Shown here one piece after another: positions 19,695 through 29,717 of a DNA stretch of 58,268 bases. The stretch is taken from the NCBI GenBank assembly GCA_016926555.1, contig JAFGOI010000002.1, positions 1-58,268 on the forward strand, written 5' to 3'. Below the pieces are notes generated by a model. The model was not told the DNA's origin and ran no database searches. It saw only the letters and a list, made by a program, of their open reading frames with translations. The stretch's first letter is position 1. Each line of letters begins with the position of its first letter. Both the position numbers and the translations under genes were made by a program. The stretch is from Patescibacteria group bacterium (GTDB taxonomy: Bacteria > Patescibacteriota > WWE3 > UBA101185 > UBA10185).

Positions 19695-21839
19695 TTATTC
19701 AGAATCCTGTGTCTTGCCGCGGGGATCCGTCCAACTGCTCCAGTCACACTCAGGATAGTTACTACATCCGTAAAACACTTTTCGCTTGGCTTTTTTTATT
19801 ACAACGTCACCATCTTTGCCGTTTTCCTGGCACTTGGGACACTTTACTCCAATCTTTTCGAGATAGGGTTTGGTTGTTTTACATTTTGGATAATTGCTGC
19901 AAGCCAAAAACTTTCCAAATCTGCCCTTTTTCAGAACAAACTTTCCATCTTCACAATTGGGGCACTTGCCAAATTCCGTAACCTCATTACCTTCATCGTC
20001 ATATACTTTGTCTTCCTCCATGGGCCTCGCATATTCACAGTCTGGATAACCGCTGCAGCTAATGAATTTCCCATATTTACCAAGTTTAATAACTAATTCT
20101 TTTCCACAATCGGGACACTTTTCATCTAATACTTCCAAAGTTGTGACGTCAGTTTTACTTAGCTCCTTCTCTTTGCTTTTTAACTCCTTCTCAAATGGTT
20201 TATAAAATTCCGAAACAACCGGCACCCACTTTTTGTCTCCTCCAGCAATTTCATCAAGCTGTGACTCCATCTCAGCAGTGAATTCATACCCAATAATATC
20301 TGGAAAGTGCTCTACTAAGAGATCAACAACAACATACGCAACATCTGTGGGAATAAAATATCTGCCATCTCTTTCCACATATCTTCGTGCAGTTATAGTG
20401 GAAATTGTCGGCGCATAAGTTGATGGCCTACCTACTCCTATTTCCTCCATTTTCTTAATTAAAGAGGCATCATTATACCTAGGAGGCGGCTGTGTAAAAT
20501 GTTGGCACGGAATTACTTCATTTAGCTTGACTTTCTCCCCCTCATTGTACTCCGGCAACTCACTTATTTCACCGTTAATATCAAAATTAAGAAGTTTACT
20601 AACGACCATCCACCCTAAAAATTTAATAATAGATCCGGTAGAACGAAGGAGGAACTTCTTTTCGGACAAAACTTCCAAAGTTGTCTGATCATAAACTGCA
20701 GGCACCATTTGACATTCCACGGCCCTTTTCCAAATCATTGTATATACCTTCAATTCATCACCCTTCAATCTATCTTTATCTAACGGGGTTTTTCTGACAT
20801 CCGTGGGTCTTATTGCCTCATGAGCTTCTTGAGCGCCTTTTGAGTTACTCTTATAGAACAAAGCTTTTTCAGGCAGGTAATCCGCGCCAAATTCCTTTTT
20901 AATGTAATTACACGCACTGTCAACAAACTGTGGAGAAAGATTGAAAGAATCAGTTCTATGGTAAGTTATATAGCCCTTCTCAAATAACTTTTGTGCAGCA
21001 CTCATGGTACTACGCGCAGATAATCCATACACATTCGCCATCACCTGCTGCAATGTTGAAGTTTTAAAAGGCGGATTAGTACTTCTCTTTTTCTCAGTTT
21101 TCTTAATCGTTTCTACCTCAAAAACATCTTTTTTAAGTTCCTCGACTATAATATTCGCTTGCTTTTCATTTCCTATCTTTTCATTCTCACCAGCTATCTT
21201 TACTAACTCAGCCTCGAATGGCCTTTTATTTTCTACATCTTTAAACGACGCTTTTATACTCCAATATTCTTCCGGTTTGAATGCTTTTCTCTCGCGTTCT
21301 CTTTCGACTATCAATCTAACCGCTACACTTTGAACCCGGCCGGCGGACAGACCATACCTAACTTTTTTCCAGAGGAGAGGTGACAGCTTATAACCCACAA
21401 GCCGATCTAATATCCTTCTAGCCTGTTGAGCATCGACGAGCGCCATATTCAGCTCACCTAAGTTATCAAACGATTCCTGAATAGCTCCTTTGGTGATTTC
21501 ATGGAATACAGCTCTTTTAAACTCCTTTTGTTTGGATTTTGTTTTGGGCTGAAGTAGTTCGTAAAGATGCCACGCGATAGCTTCCCCTTCTCTGTCAAGA
21601 TCCGTAGCTAATATTATTTTTTGTGATCCTTCTGCTGATTTTTTTAATTCACGAAGCACTTTCTTGGATTTTTCAGGAACAACATACTCAGGAGTGAAAT
21701 CATGTTCCACATCAACACCTAACCCGCTTTTTGGCAGGTCTCTTATATGCCCTCTTGACGCTTTGACTTCATATTCCTTTCCTAAAAACCCTCCAAGGGT
21801 CTTTGCTTTTGTTGGTGATTCTACAATGACCAGGTCCAT
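19695..21839 (-). CDS. topA: DNA topoisomerase I with C-terminal zinc fingers
   Basis: MDLVIVESPTKAKTLGGFLG; GLSAGRVQSVAVRLIVERERE; three C-terminal CxxC zinc modules. Start set to internal Met because the upstream Met overlaps a TGCTATACT -10 box. Confidence 0.95.
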   Translation of the reverse strand: MDLVIVESPTKAKTLGGFLGKEYEVKASRGHIRDLPKSGLGVDVEHDFTPEYVVPEKSKKVLRELKKSAEGSQKIILATDLDREGEAIAWHLYELLQPKTKSKQKEFKRAVFHEITKGAIQESFDNLGELNMALVDAQQARRILDRLVGYKLSPLLWKKVRYGLSAGRVQSVAVRLIVERERERKAFKPEEYWSIKASFKDVENKRPFEAELVKIAGENEKIGNEKQANIIVEELKKDVFEVETIKKTEKKRSTNPPFKTSTLQQVMANVYGLSARSTMSAAQKLFEKGYITYHRTDSFNLSPQFVDSACNYIKKEFGADYLPEKALFYKSNSKGAQEAHEAIRPTDVRKTPLDKDRLKGDELKVYTMIWKRAVECQMVPAVYDQTTLEVLSEKKFLLRSTGSIIKFLGWMVVSKLLNFDINGEISELPEYNEGEKVKLNEVIPCQHFTQPPPRYNDASLIKKMEEIGVGRPSTYAPTISTITARRYVERDGRYFIPTDVAYVVVDLLVEHFPDIIGYEFTAEMESQLDEIAGGDKKWVPVVSEFYKPFEKELKSKEKELSKTDVTTLEVLDEKCPDCGKELVIKLGKYGKFISCSGYPDCEYARPMEEDKVYDDEGNEVTEFGKCPNCEDGKFVLKKGRFGKFLACSNYPKCKTTKPYLEKIGVKCPKCQENGKDGDVVIKKAKRKVFYGCSNYPECDWSSWTDPRGKTQDSE

Positions 21840-21877
21840 ACTTGGAAAAGTATAGCACATAAAATCCTTAGGGCGAC

Positions 21878-22531
21878 TTATAGATAGTTCAATATGTCTT
21901 TATAGTCTCCTAGAACATAAGCTCCTTCCTGAATCATCTTATGCGTACCTGTCGATTTCTCACTAAAAATACTACCCGGAACTGCAAATATAGGTTTTCC
22001 ATATTCTAATGCTGCTTCAACAATACTATCCGTGTTACTGTTCTCACCTGCTTCAACCACTATTAACACAGAACAAAACGCGGCTAACACATTATTTCTT
22101 ATTATATAGGTGTCTATTGATGGCGGAATACGTTGACTAAAGGGCGAAACAACAACATGATTTGGGGAATCTATCATTTTCTTAACTAAATTTACACCCG
22201 GAACCGCCTCATTTTGGTGTAATAAATCAAAACTAAAACTCAGAAACCCAATCGATCTGCCATTAACGGCGCATACACTTCTGTGCACACATGTATCTAT
22301 TCCATAACCAAGCCCAGAAACAATTGTTATTCCCGCTTTGGAAAGATAGCTTACTAAGGACCGAACAACTTTTCGCCCATATCTTGTACACTCTCTAGTT
22401 CCGACTAATCCGACTGTTTTTATATCTTCGTCCCTAAAATTACCAAGATATTTAATAGACACATTTAGATCCAACTCTTTAAGACATATGGGGTAAAATT
22501 TGCTTTGTTTATCTATTTCTTTAATTTGCAT
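21878..22531 (-). CDS. dprA: DNA-processing protein DprA (Rossmann core only)
   Basis: VGTRECTRYGRKVVRSLVSYLSKAGITIVSGLGYGIDTCVHR. Confidence 0.88.
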   Translation of the reverse strand: MQIKEIDKQSKFYPICLKELDLNVSIKYLGNFRDEDIKTVGLVGTRECTRYGRKVVRSLVSYLSKAGITIVSGLGYGIDTCVHRSVCAVNGRSIGFLSFSFDLLHQNEAVPGVNLVKKMIDSPNHVVVSPFSQRIPPSIDTYIIRNNVLAAFCSVLIVVEAGENSNTDSIVEAALEYGKPIFAVPGSIFSEKSTGTHKMIQEGAYVLGDYKDILNYL

Positions 22532-22632
22532 ATGAAATATTCCAGCTTAATTACTACCAGATTTTTAGAAAAAGGCAGTGCTATAGTCTCTATCTAAATT
22601 AGAAAACACCCAAAGCATGATAAAATATCTAT

Positions 22633-23172
22633 ATGGCAGTAAAACCAATAGTTACAATTCCAGACGAACGATTATATAAAAAGACTATAAAGGTAAAGGA
22701 ATTCGATAAAGAAATAAAAGAATTAGTTCAGAACCTTAAAGACACCGTATTATCAGCAAAAGAACCTGAAGGAGCGGGTCTGGCCGCACCACAAATAGGC
22801 AGTGATAAAAGGGTCTGCATAGTCAGAAACTTCTTTCTGGATCCTGACAATAACAATTTAGAGGCCAGCGAAGATTTTATACTTATAAACCCTAAGATAA
22901 TTAGCAAATCAAAGGAAACCGAACTTGATTTTGAGGGCTGTTTAAGTGTTCCTGATATATATGGGAAGGTACAAAGATACAGGAAAATCAAGGTCAAAGC
23001 CCTAAATGAAACTGGCGAACTAATAAGATTGTCCGCAAGTGGGTTCTTCAGCAGGACAATTCAACATGAGATAGATCATCTAAACGGAGAGATTTTCACA
23101 GATAAAGTTGTTGGGAATATCTATACACTAAAAGAACTTGAGGAGTTAGAAAAAGAAAAAAAGATTCTATGA
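22633..23172 (+). CDS. def: Peptide deformylase
   Basis: EGAGLAAPQIG, EGCLSVP, QHEIDHLNG. Confidence 0.97.
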   Translation: MAVKPIVTIPDERLYKKTIKVKEFDKEIKELVQNLKDTVLSAKEPEGAGLAAPQIGSDKRVCIVRNFFLDPDNNNLEASEDFILINPKIISKSKETELDFEGCLSVPDIYGKVQRYRKIKVKALNETGELIRLSASGFFSRTIQHEIDHLNGEIFTDKVVGNIYTLKELEELEKEKKIL

Positions 23173-23218
23173 CAATGCCTTCCATTTATCTATTCTAACC
23201 TAATTAGATTACTAGACC

Positions 23219-24187
23219 ATGGGAAAGAAAAAACATATTAACAAAAACTTAAAGGTTTGCTTTTTTGGAACTTCCGACCGCTCTGTTCCAATTTTGGAGT
23301 CTCTCAAAAACAACCTTGATCTTAAATTATATATTACGAAGAAAGACACGCTATTTGGGCGGAAGCAAATTCTAAAAACAACGGAAGTTAAGAGATGGGC
23401 AAGGACAAATAATATATCCATTTATGAACTTAATACTTTGAGTGATAAGGTCGCCCTTGACCTTATACATACGCTAAACTTACAAAAAATCGAGTATGGA
23501 ATCGTGACAGACTTCTCTTTTATCCTACCGGAAACACTCATAAATCATTTTGACAAAAAGTTAATAAACATACACTTTTCATTGCTGCCAAAGTATAGAG
23601 GGGCATCCCCCCTACAGTTTGCAATAAAGAATGGTGATAAAAAAACAGGAATTAGCTTTCAACTCGTAGATAGAAAAATGGACAAAGGCCCGATATTATA
23701 TCAATATGAGTATAATATACCAGACAATAATACATCAGGGGAGGTGTACGATAGTATGTTCAGAGTAACTTCTGAAATACTTCCCCAGGTATTGAACGAC
23801 TACTCCTTCGGGAATTTACAACTCAAAGAACAAAACGAAGCGGAAGCAACCTACACTTATTCAAGCAGCCATCCAAAAAATACACTTATTTACAAAGAAG
23901 ACGGAAAAATAGACTGGAATATGTCTCCCAAACAGATCCACAATTTTGCTCGTGCCTACAATCCTTGGCCCATTTCTTGGACAACTCTAGACGAATTTGA
24001 AAAAGGATATTTAGAACCACAGGGTTTTTGTTTAAAGAATCATATCAAAAAGCAATTAGCCCTTAAAATATACAGAACAGAGCTAAACGAAAAAGATAAA
24101 CTAAATATATTAGAATTACAGATCGAGGGGAAAAAGAAAACAAAATGGCCGGATTTTGTGAATGGATATATTGAGATTAGAGGCTAA
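23219..24187 (+). CDS. fmt: Methionyl-tRNA formyltransferase
   Basis: INIHFSLLPKYRGASPLQFAIKNGDKKTGISFQLVDRKMDKGPIL; adjacent to def. Confidence 0.9.
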   Translation: MGKKKHINKNLKVCFFGTSDRSVPILESLKNNLDLKLYITKKDTLFGRKQILKTTEVKRWARTNNISIYELNTLSDKVALDLIHTLNLQKIEYGIVTDFSFILPETLINHFDKKLINIHFSLLPKYRGASPLQFAIKNGDKKTGISFQLVDRKMDKGPILYQYEYNIPDNNTSGEVYDSMFRVTSEILPQVLNDYSFGNLQLKEQNEAEATYTYSSSHPKNTLIYKEDGKIDWNMSPKQIHNFARAYNPWPISWTTLDEFEKGYLEPQGFCLKNHIKKQLALKIYRTELNEKDKLNILELQIEGKKKTKWPDFVNGYIEIRG

Positions 24188-24203
24188 CTTTAGTTTATTT
24201 TAC

Positions 24204-24440
24204 TTAATTTTCTTCTTGCGCGGACCGATTTTCGTAATCTCTTTTAGCTTTTTTAATCCTCTTTAGACAGGAAGCGCAAATGGTAATCTTGACCTTCTTC
24301 CCATCAATCTCGAGACGCTTTGTTCTAAGGTTAGGAGCCTTTCTAGTAATAGTCCTTCTTATAACACGGTTACCAATACCTCTAGGCACAAGGTTTCCTT
24401 TTTGATAAGTTTTTCCGCACATTTCGCACATTTTAGTCAT
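24204..24440 (-). CDS. rpmB: 50S ribosomal protein bL28
   Basis: CEMCGKTYQKGN...RRTITRKAPNLRTKRLEIDGKKVKITICASCLKRIKKA. Confidence 0.88.
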   Translation of the reverse strand: MTKMCEMCGKTYQKGNLVPRGIGNRVIRRTITRKAPNLRTKRLEIDGKKVKITICASCLKRIKKAKRDYENRSAQEEN

Positions 24441-24449
24441 AACGTTGGA

Positions 24450-24840
24450 ATTAAATCATGTATTAATAGGTGTGTCAATTGACGCACGGGCCGAGTACAC
24501 TTGTGGGATATTAAGCTGTCTTACAGCCTTAGCAAAGTGACCCTCAAACTCTGCTCCGTTATCTGTATGTACAATTTGAATATTGTTATCAGTGATCATA
24601 GAGTAATCTTTGGATGAAATCCTTAGCGTATTTGGGGGCAATAGAATTGTATACGTTTATGTTTCGGAAGGTTTGGGTCTAGTTTGTGTTTTCTTATTAC
24701 TCGTTCTGTTCTCCATGTGGAGATATCCTGGTCATAAAACCTTTTGTATAGTTTCTTAAGCTTTTTCTTACCATACAGCATGTTATTTTTACGTAGGTTA
24801 TATATTCTATCTTCCTGTAATGAACAGGTATCTAAATATT
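24450..24840 (-). pseudogene. Decayed DDE (rve-type) transposase remnant
   Basis: Minus strand: LQEDRIYNLRKNNMLYGKKKLKKLYKRFYDQDISTWRTERVIRKHKLDPNLPKHKRIQFYCP then, after a frame break and loss of the middle, IQIVHTDNGAEFEGHFAKAVRQLNIPQVYSARASIDTPIN*. Confidence 0.75.
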
Positions 24841-24869
24841 TTTCGATGAAACTCTGCTAAAATTTTGGT

Positions 24870-27389
24870 ATGAGTTATGAAGATTATATTGACCTCTCAC
24901 CTCAAGCAATCCTAGATAAATTCAACCAAAATAGAGAAAAAGGTTACAATCAAAACAAAATAACCTCATTACAAGAGCAATACGGAAAAAACTTACTTAT
25001 TAATAATCAAATTACTTGGTGGCATATTTTATTAAGACAGTTCAAGTCTGCCTTTATTTATATACTGATAGCCGCTTCAATTGTCACTTTTGCTCTTGGA
25101 GAGCATATAGATAGTATATTTATACTGTTTTTTATAGTCATAAATGTACTTTTAGGATTCTATCAAGAATATAAGTCTGAACAAACTACAAAGTTTCTTA
25201 AAAAGTATACAAACAAACGTGCTACAGTAATAAGAGATGGGGAGGAAAAAACTGTAGATGCTACTGAACTTGTACCAGGAGATGTTGTAATAGTAGAAAC
25301 AGGCGATATCATACCTGCAGATATTAGAATTATTCAAAGTACATCTCTGATGTTAGATGAATCAACTTTGACTGGCGAGTCAGTTCAAGTTAGAAAAGAT
25401 GAAAAAGAACTGACACAAAAAGTTTCTGAAACATTCCCAGCAACTAATACCGTTTTTTCTGGTACAACAGTAACAGAAGGTCGTGGCATAGGTATTGTTG
25501 TTGGTACCGGGGCTAATACACAGTTTGGAAAAATATCAAAACTAACAACTCAAGTAGAAGAATCAAGCTCTTTTGAAAAGCAGATTGATAAGTTCGGCAA
25601 ATTTATTTTGTTTCTAACTTTAATAACACTAGCTTTAGTTATTATTGTACATATTGTTTTTAAAGACACCCTATCAATTGTAGAGTTAACAATATATTCT
25701 ATCGCTTTAGCAGTAGGGGTTATTCCGGAGGCTATGCCCCTTGTTACGACATTCTCATTATCGTTAGGAGCACAAAATCTCGCAAAAAAGAAAGTTATTG
25801 TCAAAAGGCTCTCTGCAATAGAAGATCTTGGTGGTATACAAGTTTTATGTACAGATAAAACGGGAACCATTACAGAAAATAAACTATCTGTAGCTAATAT
25901 ATATTCAAATGACAATGATCATACTTTGATAAAAGGCTTGATAGCGGCTTCTTCTTTAGACAAAAAAGGAACTCCGAATAACTCATTCGATTTAGCAATA
26001 ATGAATAAACTTGGAAATAAAGCGGAATCAATAATTAATAATGCAAAAAGAATAAACGAGATTCCCTTTAATCCAAACAGAAGAAGAAATAGTGTTATGG
26101 TTGAGTATGAAAATAATACACAACTAATTGTACGTGGCGCAGTGGAATCTGTGATGCCTCATGTGAAAAAACTAAATAGCGGTGAGAACGAAAAACTAAT
26201 GCAATGGATACTAAACGAAGGAAGAGAGGGAAGAAGAATTATTGCAATAGCCTATAGAGACTTCAATAAGGAAGAATACGAGATTGCAGATGAGGAATCC
26301 TCTTTGACCTTTGTTGGGCTAATTTCATTTGAAGATCCCATCAAAGAAAGTACAGAAATTGCAATAAAAAAGGCAAAGGAGCTGGGGATAACAACAAAGA
26401 TTATAACGGGGGACAGTCCTGAAGTGGCACTGGCTGTGGGGTCCGAGATAGGAATTACAGGAAACCAAAATGATGTAATTACAGGGGATGATTTTCATTC
26501 TCTACCAAGAAATAAGCAAAAAGAAATAATTAAAAAGGTAAATGTTTTTGCCCGCGTATCACCTGAACAAAAACACGAACTGATAAAATTACTTCAAGAA
26601 GATTATGAAGTTGGATTTTTAGGGGAAGGAATAAACGATGGCCCTGCCCTAAAAGCAGCGGGAGTCTCAATTGTTGTTGACAATGCTTCAGATGTCTCTA
26701 GAGAAGTCGCAGATATAATATTACTTAAACATGATCTTAAAGTCATAATTGACGGAATAGAACAAGGTAGAAAGACATTTGTAAATGTAGCAAACTATAT
26801 AAAAGCAACATTAGCATCAAACTTTGGTAACTTCTATGCAATGGCGTTCGTTACTCTATTTATAGATTATTTACCCATGCTACCTATGCAGATACTGCTA
26901 GTAAATCTGTTATCCGATTTCCCTATGATATCAATAGCAACAGATAATGTAGACAAAAAAAACATATTAGATCCAAAAAATTACGCTATAAAAGAACTTA
27001 TACTTTTAGCGACTATTCTTGGGCTTGTCAGCACTGCATTTGATTTTACGATGTTTGGGATTTTTAGAAATTACGGGGAGAGTTCACTTCAAACATATTG
27101 GTTCATTGGTAGTATATTGACAGAGTTAGTATTGATTTATTCAATAAGGACTAAAGGTTGGTTTTTCAAGATCAAAAATTTACCTTCAAAAACCATTTTG
27201 ATTCTTACAATTATTGCAGGATTTATTACAGTTTATATTCCATTTACAAACCTTGGTATCGAAGTATTTAAATTCATCACACCATCAATGGATAAATTGC
27301 TAATAATATTTGCGGTCGTTATTGGATATCTTGTCAGTACTGAGTTTGTTAAAAAGATTTATTATAAGTACCTTAATTTTTCAAGCTAG
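24870..27389 (+). CDS. P-type cation-transporting ATPase
   Basis: TGES, CTDKTGTITENK, multiple TM helices, GEGINDGPALKAA hinge motif. Confidence 0.94.
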   Translation: MSYEDYIDLSPQAILDKFNQNREKGYNQNKITSLQEQYGKNLLINNQITWWHILLRQFKSAFIYILIAASIVTFALGEHIDSIFILFFIVINVLLGFYQEYKSEQTTKFLKKYTNKRATVIRDGEEKTVDATELVPGDVVIVETGDIIPADIRIIQSTSLMLDESTLTGESVQVRKDEKELTQKVSETFPATNTVFSGTTVTEGRGIGIVVGTGANTQFGKISKLTTQVEESSSFEKQIDKFGKFILFLTLITLALVIIVHIVFKDTLSIVELTIYSIALAVGVIPEAMPLVTTFSLSLGAQNLAKKKVIVKRLSAIEDLGGIQVLCTDKTGTITENKLSVANIYSNDNDHTLIKGLIAASSLDKKGTPNNSFDLAIMNKLGNKAESIINNAKRINEIPFNPNRRRNSVMVEYENNTQLIVRGAVESVMPHVKKLNSGENEKLMQWILNEGREGRRIIAIAYRDFNKEEYEIADEESSLTFVGLISFEDPIKESTEIAIKKAKELGITTKIITGDSPEVALAVGSEIGITGNQNDVITGDDFHSLPRNKQKEIIKKVNVFARVSPEQKHELIKLLQEDYEVGFLGEGINDGPALKAAGVSIVVDNASDVSREVADIILLKHDLKVIIDGIEQGRKTFVNVANYIKATLASNFGNFYAMAFVTLFIDYLPMLPMQILLVNLLSDFPMISIATDNVDKKNILDPKNYAIKELILLATILGLVSTAFDFTMFGIFRNYGESSLQTYWFIGSILTELVLIYSIRTKGWFFKIKNLPSKTILILTIIAGFITVYIPFTNLGIEVFKFITPSMDKLLIIFAVVIGYLVSTEFVKKIYYKYLNFSS

Positions 27390-28097
27390 ATGGAAATGAA
27401 AACTAAAATAATTGCTACAATAGGTCCTGCAACTTTGAACTTTGATACATTTCAAAAACTTGTAGATGAGGGTATTGATTTTATAAGAATAAATTGCTCG
27501 TATGGTGATAAAAATCAATATAACACTATCCTAAAAAACTTGGACGATGCTAGAAAAACAAAGGATATCTCAGTTTTACTTGATATTAAGAAGTTAGAAC
27601 ATTTGCAATACGCTAAAGATAATAATTTAAAATATATTGCTCTATCGTTTGCTGAATATGAGGAACAAATTACCCGGGTTAGAAATATACTCGAGGACGC
27701 TATTGTTATATCAAAGATTGAATCTAATATAGGAGTCGAGAATTTTAACTCAATTTTGGAAAAATCTGACGGAATAATGGTAGCAAGGGGAGATTTAGGA
27801 GAAGCAGTTAGTTTAGAAAAGGTACCACCACTTCAGAAAGATTTCACCATTAAAACTCTCAGACAAAATAAATTTTTAGTAACAGCCACTGAGATGCTTC
27901 TTTCAATGATAAACAATCCCACACCTACTCGAGCTGAGGTTTCAGACGTTGCAAATGCTGTTTTTGATTTTTCATCAGCGGTGATGCTTTCTGAAGAAAC
28001 AACTATAGGGAAATATCCGGTAGAGTCGGTCAGCTATATGAGAAAAATTATTGGGGAGGCTGAAGAATGGAACGAAAGTAATAAGAAGAAACCTTAG
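27390..28097 (+). CDS. Minimal pyruvate-kinase-like protein (A-domain only)
   Basis: TKIIATIGPAT, FIRINCS, VISKIES, DGIMVARGDLGEA, TPTRAEVSDVANAVFDFSSAVMLSEETTIGKYPVE; about half the length of pyruvate kinase. Confidence 0.85.
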   Translation: MEMKTKIIATIGPATLNFDTFQKLVDEGIDFIRINCSYGDKNQYNTILKNLDDARKTKDISVLLDIKKLEHLQYAKDNNLKYIALSFAEYEEQITRVRNILEDAIVISKIESNIGVENFNSILEKSDGIMVARGDLGEAVSLEKVPPLQKDFTIKTLRQNKFLVTATEMLLSMINNPTPTRAEVSDVANAVFDFSSAVMLSEETTIGKYPVESVSYMRKIIGEAEEWNESNKKKP

Positions 28098-28228
28098 CTA
28101 TGATTAGCCGGCAGTGTGCTACTGGCCTTTTTATACCGTCTCATTTACACTTCTTGGAAGTATACTGTAAAGATTAGAAAAGAGGTTTTTAATAAAAACT
28201 TCTCCATAAAAGCGATGAGGCTCGCTTA

Positions 28229-28438
28229 ATGCCCTTTTTAGGACTGATGGCTTCTACATACTTAGAAGCTATGAAATTCAACAAGAAATCAATAATAGAA
28301 TACATTACAAACAGACACCAAAAGGATGGTGGGTTTCATTTTGCTAACATAGAACCATCGGGCGGTGCAGATACATATTATGCTGTATCCATTTTAAAAG
28401 TGTTAGAAGAGGTAACTGATAGAACCTTGTTTTATTAA
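28229..28438 (+). pseudogene. Fragment resembling a prenyltransferase/squalene-oxidase repeat
   Basis: QKDGGFHFANIEPSGGADTYYAVSILKVLEE; only 69 aa, no partner domain. Confidence 0.35.
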
Positions 28439-28439
28439 C

Positions 28440-28658
28440 ATGACCATATTTACAACAGTCTTACTTATAGGTTTGCTCTTCAGTCCCATTGCCGGATTAA
28501 TGGCATTTTTAATTACATACGAAGAGTATAAACACCACTATTCCAGTAAGGAAATACCTTTAAAAGAGGGGGTATCTGCGGGATTATTTACTTTTTTTAT
28601 ATTTTTGTCGTTATCAGCAGTAGTCGGTTTGGTATTTAGTTATACTATCAACACCTAA
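28440..28658 (+). CDS. Small two-TM membrane protein
   Basis: Two hydrophobic helices; weak support. Confidence 0.4.
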   Translation: MTIFTTVLLIGLLFSPIAGLMAFLITYEEYKHHYSSKEIPLKEGVSAGLFTFFIFLSLSAVVGLVFSYTINT

Positions 28659-28729
28659 CGCAATTTTTGGCTGATAAAAGTTCCAACTAGATCCCAACTG
28701 CTCAAGCATGCTAAAATCATGATTGGCGT

Positions 28730-28804
28730 GCCAGCGTAGCTCAGTGGCAGAGCAATCCCCTTGTAAGGGATAGGTCGTGAGTTCAAATCTCACCGCTGGC
28801 TCCA
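28730..28804 (+). tRNA. tRNA-Thr (anticodon TGT), CCA encoded
   Basis: GCCAGCG/CGCTGGC acceptor, anticodon loop CTTGTAA, GTTCAAATC T-loop. Confidence 0.93.
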
Positions 28805-28864
28805 AGAGAAACTGCCTAGATTAAGTTTCGAAATTAGGTAAAATACTATTACTTGAGAATTTGT

Positions 28865-28950
28865 GCCGGGATACCAAAGTGGCCAAATGGAGCGGTCTGT
28901 AAAACCGTTGGTTTATACCTTCGTAGGTTCGAATCCTACTCCCGGCACCA
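28865..28950 (+). tRNA. tRNA-Tyr (anticodon GTA), CCA encoded
   Basis: GCCGGGA/TCCCGGC acceptor, CTGTAAA loop, long variable arm. Confidence 0.93.
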
Positions 28951-29111
28951 GGGAGAGTTATATTTCCAAACTGACAAATGGGCTAACTGGTGTGTTCTCA
29001 CCTTTTATTACCCGACCCTCTCTTGCAAATAGAAAATAATGGAACAAGCAAAACATCAATGATAGAATTTGGTACGTCGACAGTATTAGCTATGAAATAC
29101 GATGATACTGC

Positions 29112-29189
29112 GCCCGCTTAGCTCAGCTGGTTAGAGCGCATCCATGGTAAGGATGAGGCCGGCGGTTCGAATCCGCCAGCGGGCTCCAT
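29112..29189 (+). tRNA. tRNA-Thr (anticodon GGT), CCA encoded
   Basis: GCCCGCT/AGCGGGC acceptor, anticodon loop ATGGTAA. Confidence 0.94.
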
Positions 29190-29255
29190 AGAAACTCCTT
29201 AAAAAACTACACCTAAAATGAGTCTCCAAAACTAATGATATGGTAAAATACCATA

Positions 29256-29624
29256 ATGCCAACAAATACATGGAGACATGAAAATAAGGATAAATTACAG
29301 AGTTATAGAAGAAAGTGGTACCAAAAAAACAGAAAACACGCGATAAATAAATCGAAGGAAAGAAAAAGGAATATAAGAAAATGGCTAGTAGGTTACAAAT
29401 CTCATATTAACTGTTGTGTCTGTGGGGAAACTCATCCAAGTTGCCTAGAATTCCACCACAAAGACCCTTCTAAAAAGGATCTCAACATTTCTGCAGTAAT
29501 AAATCAAGGGTGGAGTATTAGAAGAATCACTACCGAGATAAATAAATGTAGTGTATATTGTGCTAATTGCCACCGTAAACTACACTATAAAGAAACGAAG
29601 GGGCGTGGTGTAATGGTAACATAA
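29256..29624 (+). CDS. HNH endonuclease-like protein
   Basis: CCVCGETHPSCLEFHHKDPSKKDLNIS...INKCSVYCANCHRKLHYKE HNH/zinc motif. Confidence 0.85.
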   Translation: MPTNTWRHENKDKLQSYRRKWYQKNRKHAINKSKERKRNIRKWLVGYKSHINCCVCGETHPSCLEFHHKDPSKKDLNISAVINQGWSIRRITTEINKCSVYCANCHRKLHYKETKGRGVMVT

Positions 29625-29672
29625 CTCTCTCCAAAAGAGTCGCTGGGGGTTCGATTCCCTCCGCCCCTGCCA
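29599..29672 (+). tRNA. tRNA-Trp (anticodon CCA), CCA encoded
   Basis: AGGGGCG/CGCCCCT acceptor, anticodon loop CTCCAAA, TTCGATTCC. Confidence 0.93.
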
Positions 29673-29717
29673 AGACAAGTTATGACATGAGGGCGGGTTT
29701 TTGGGATAAGAAAAGTG

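Noticed and set aside
19695-21860. topA start at 21860 (MCYTFPSMDL...)
   Set aside because: The first Met overlaps the TGCTATACT -10 box; homologues begin at MDLVIVES.
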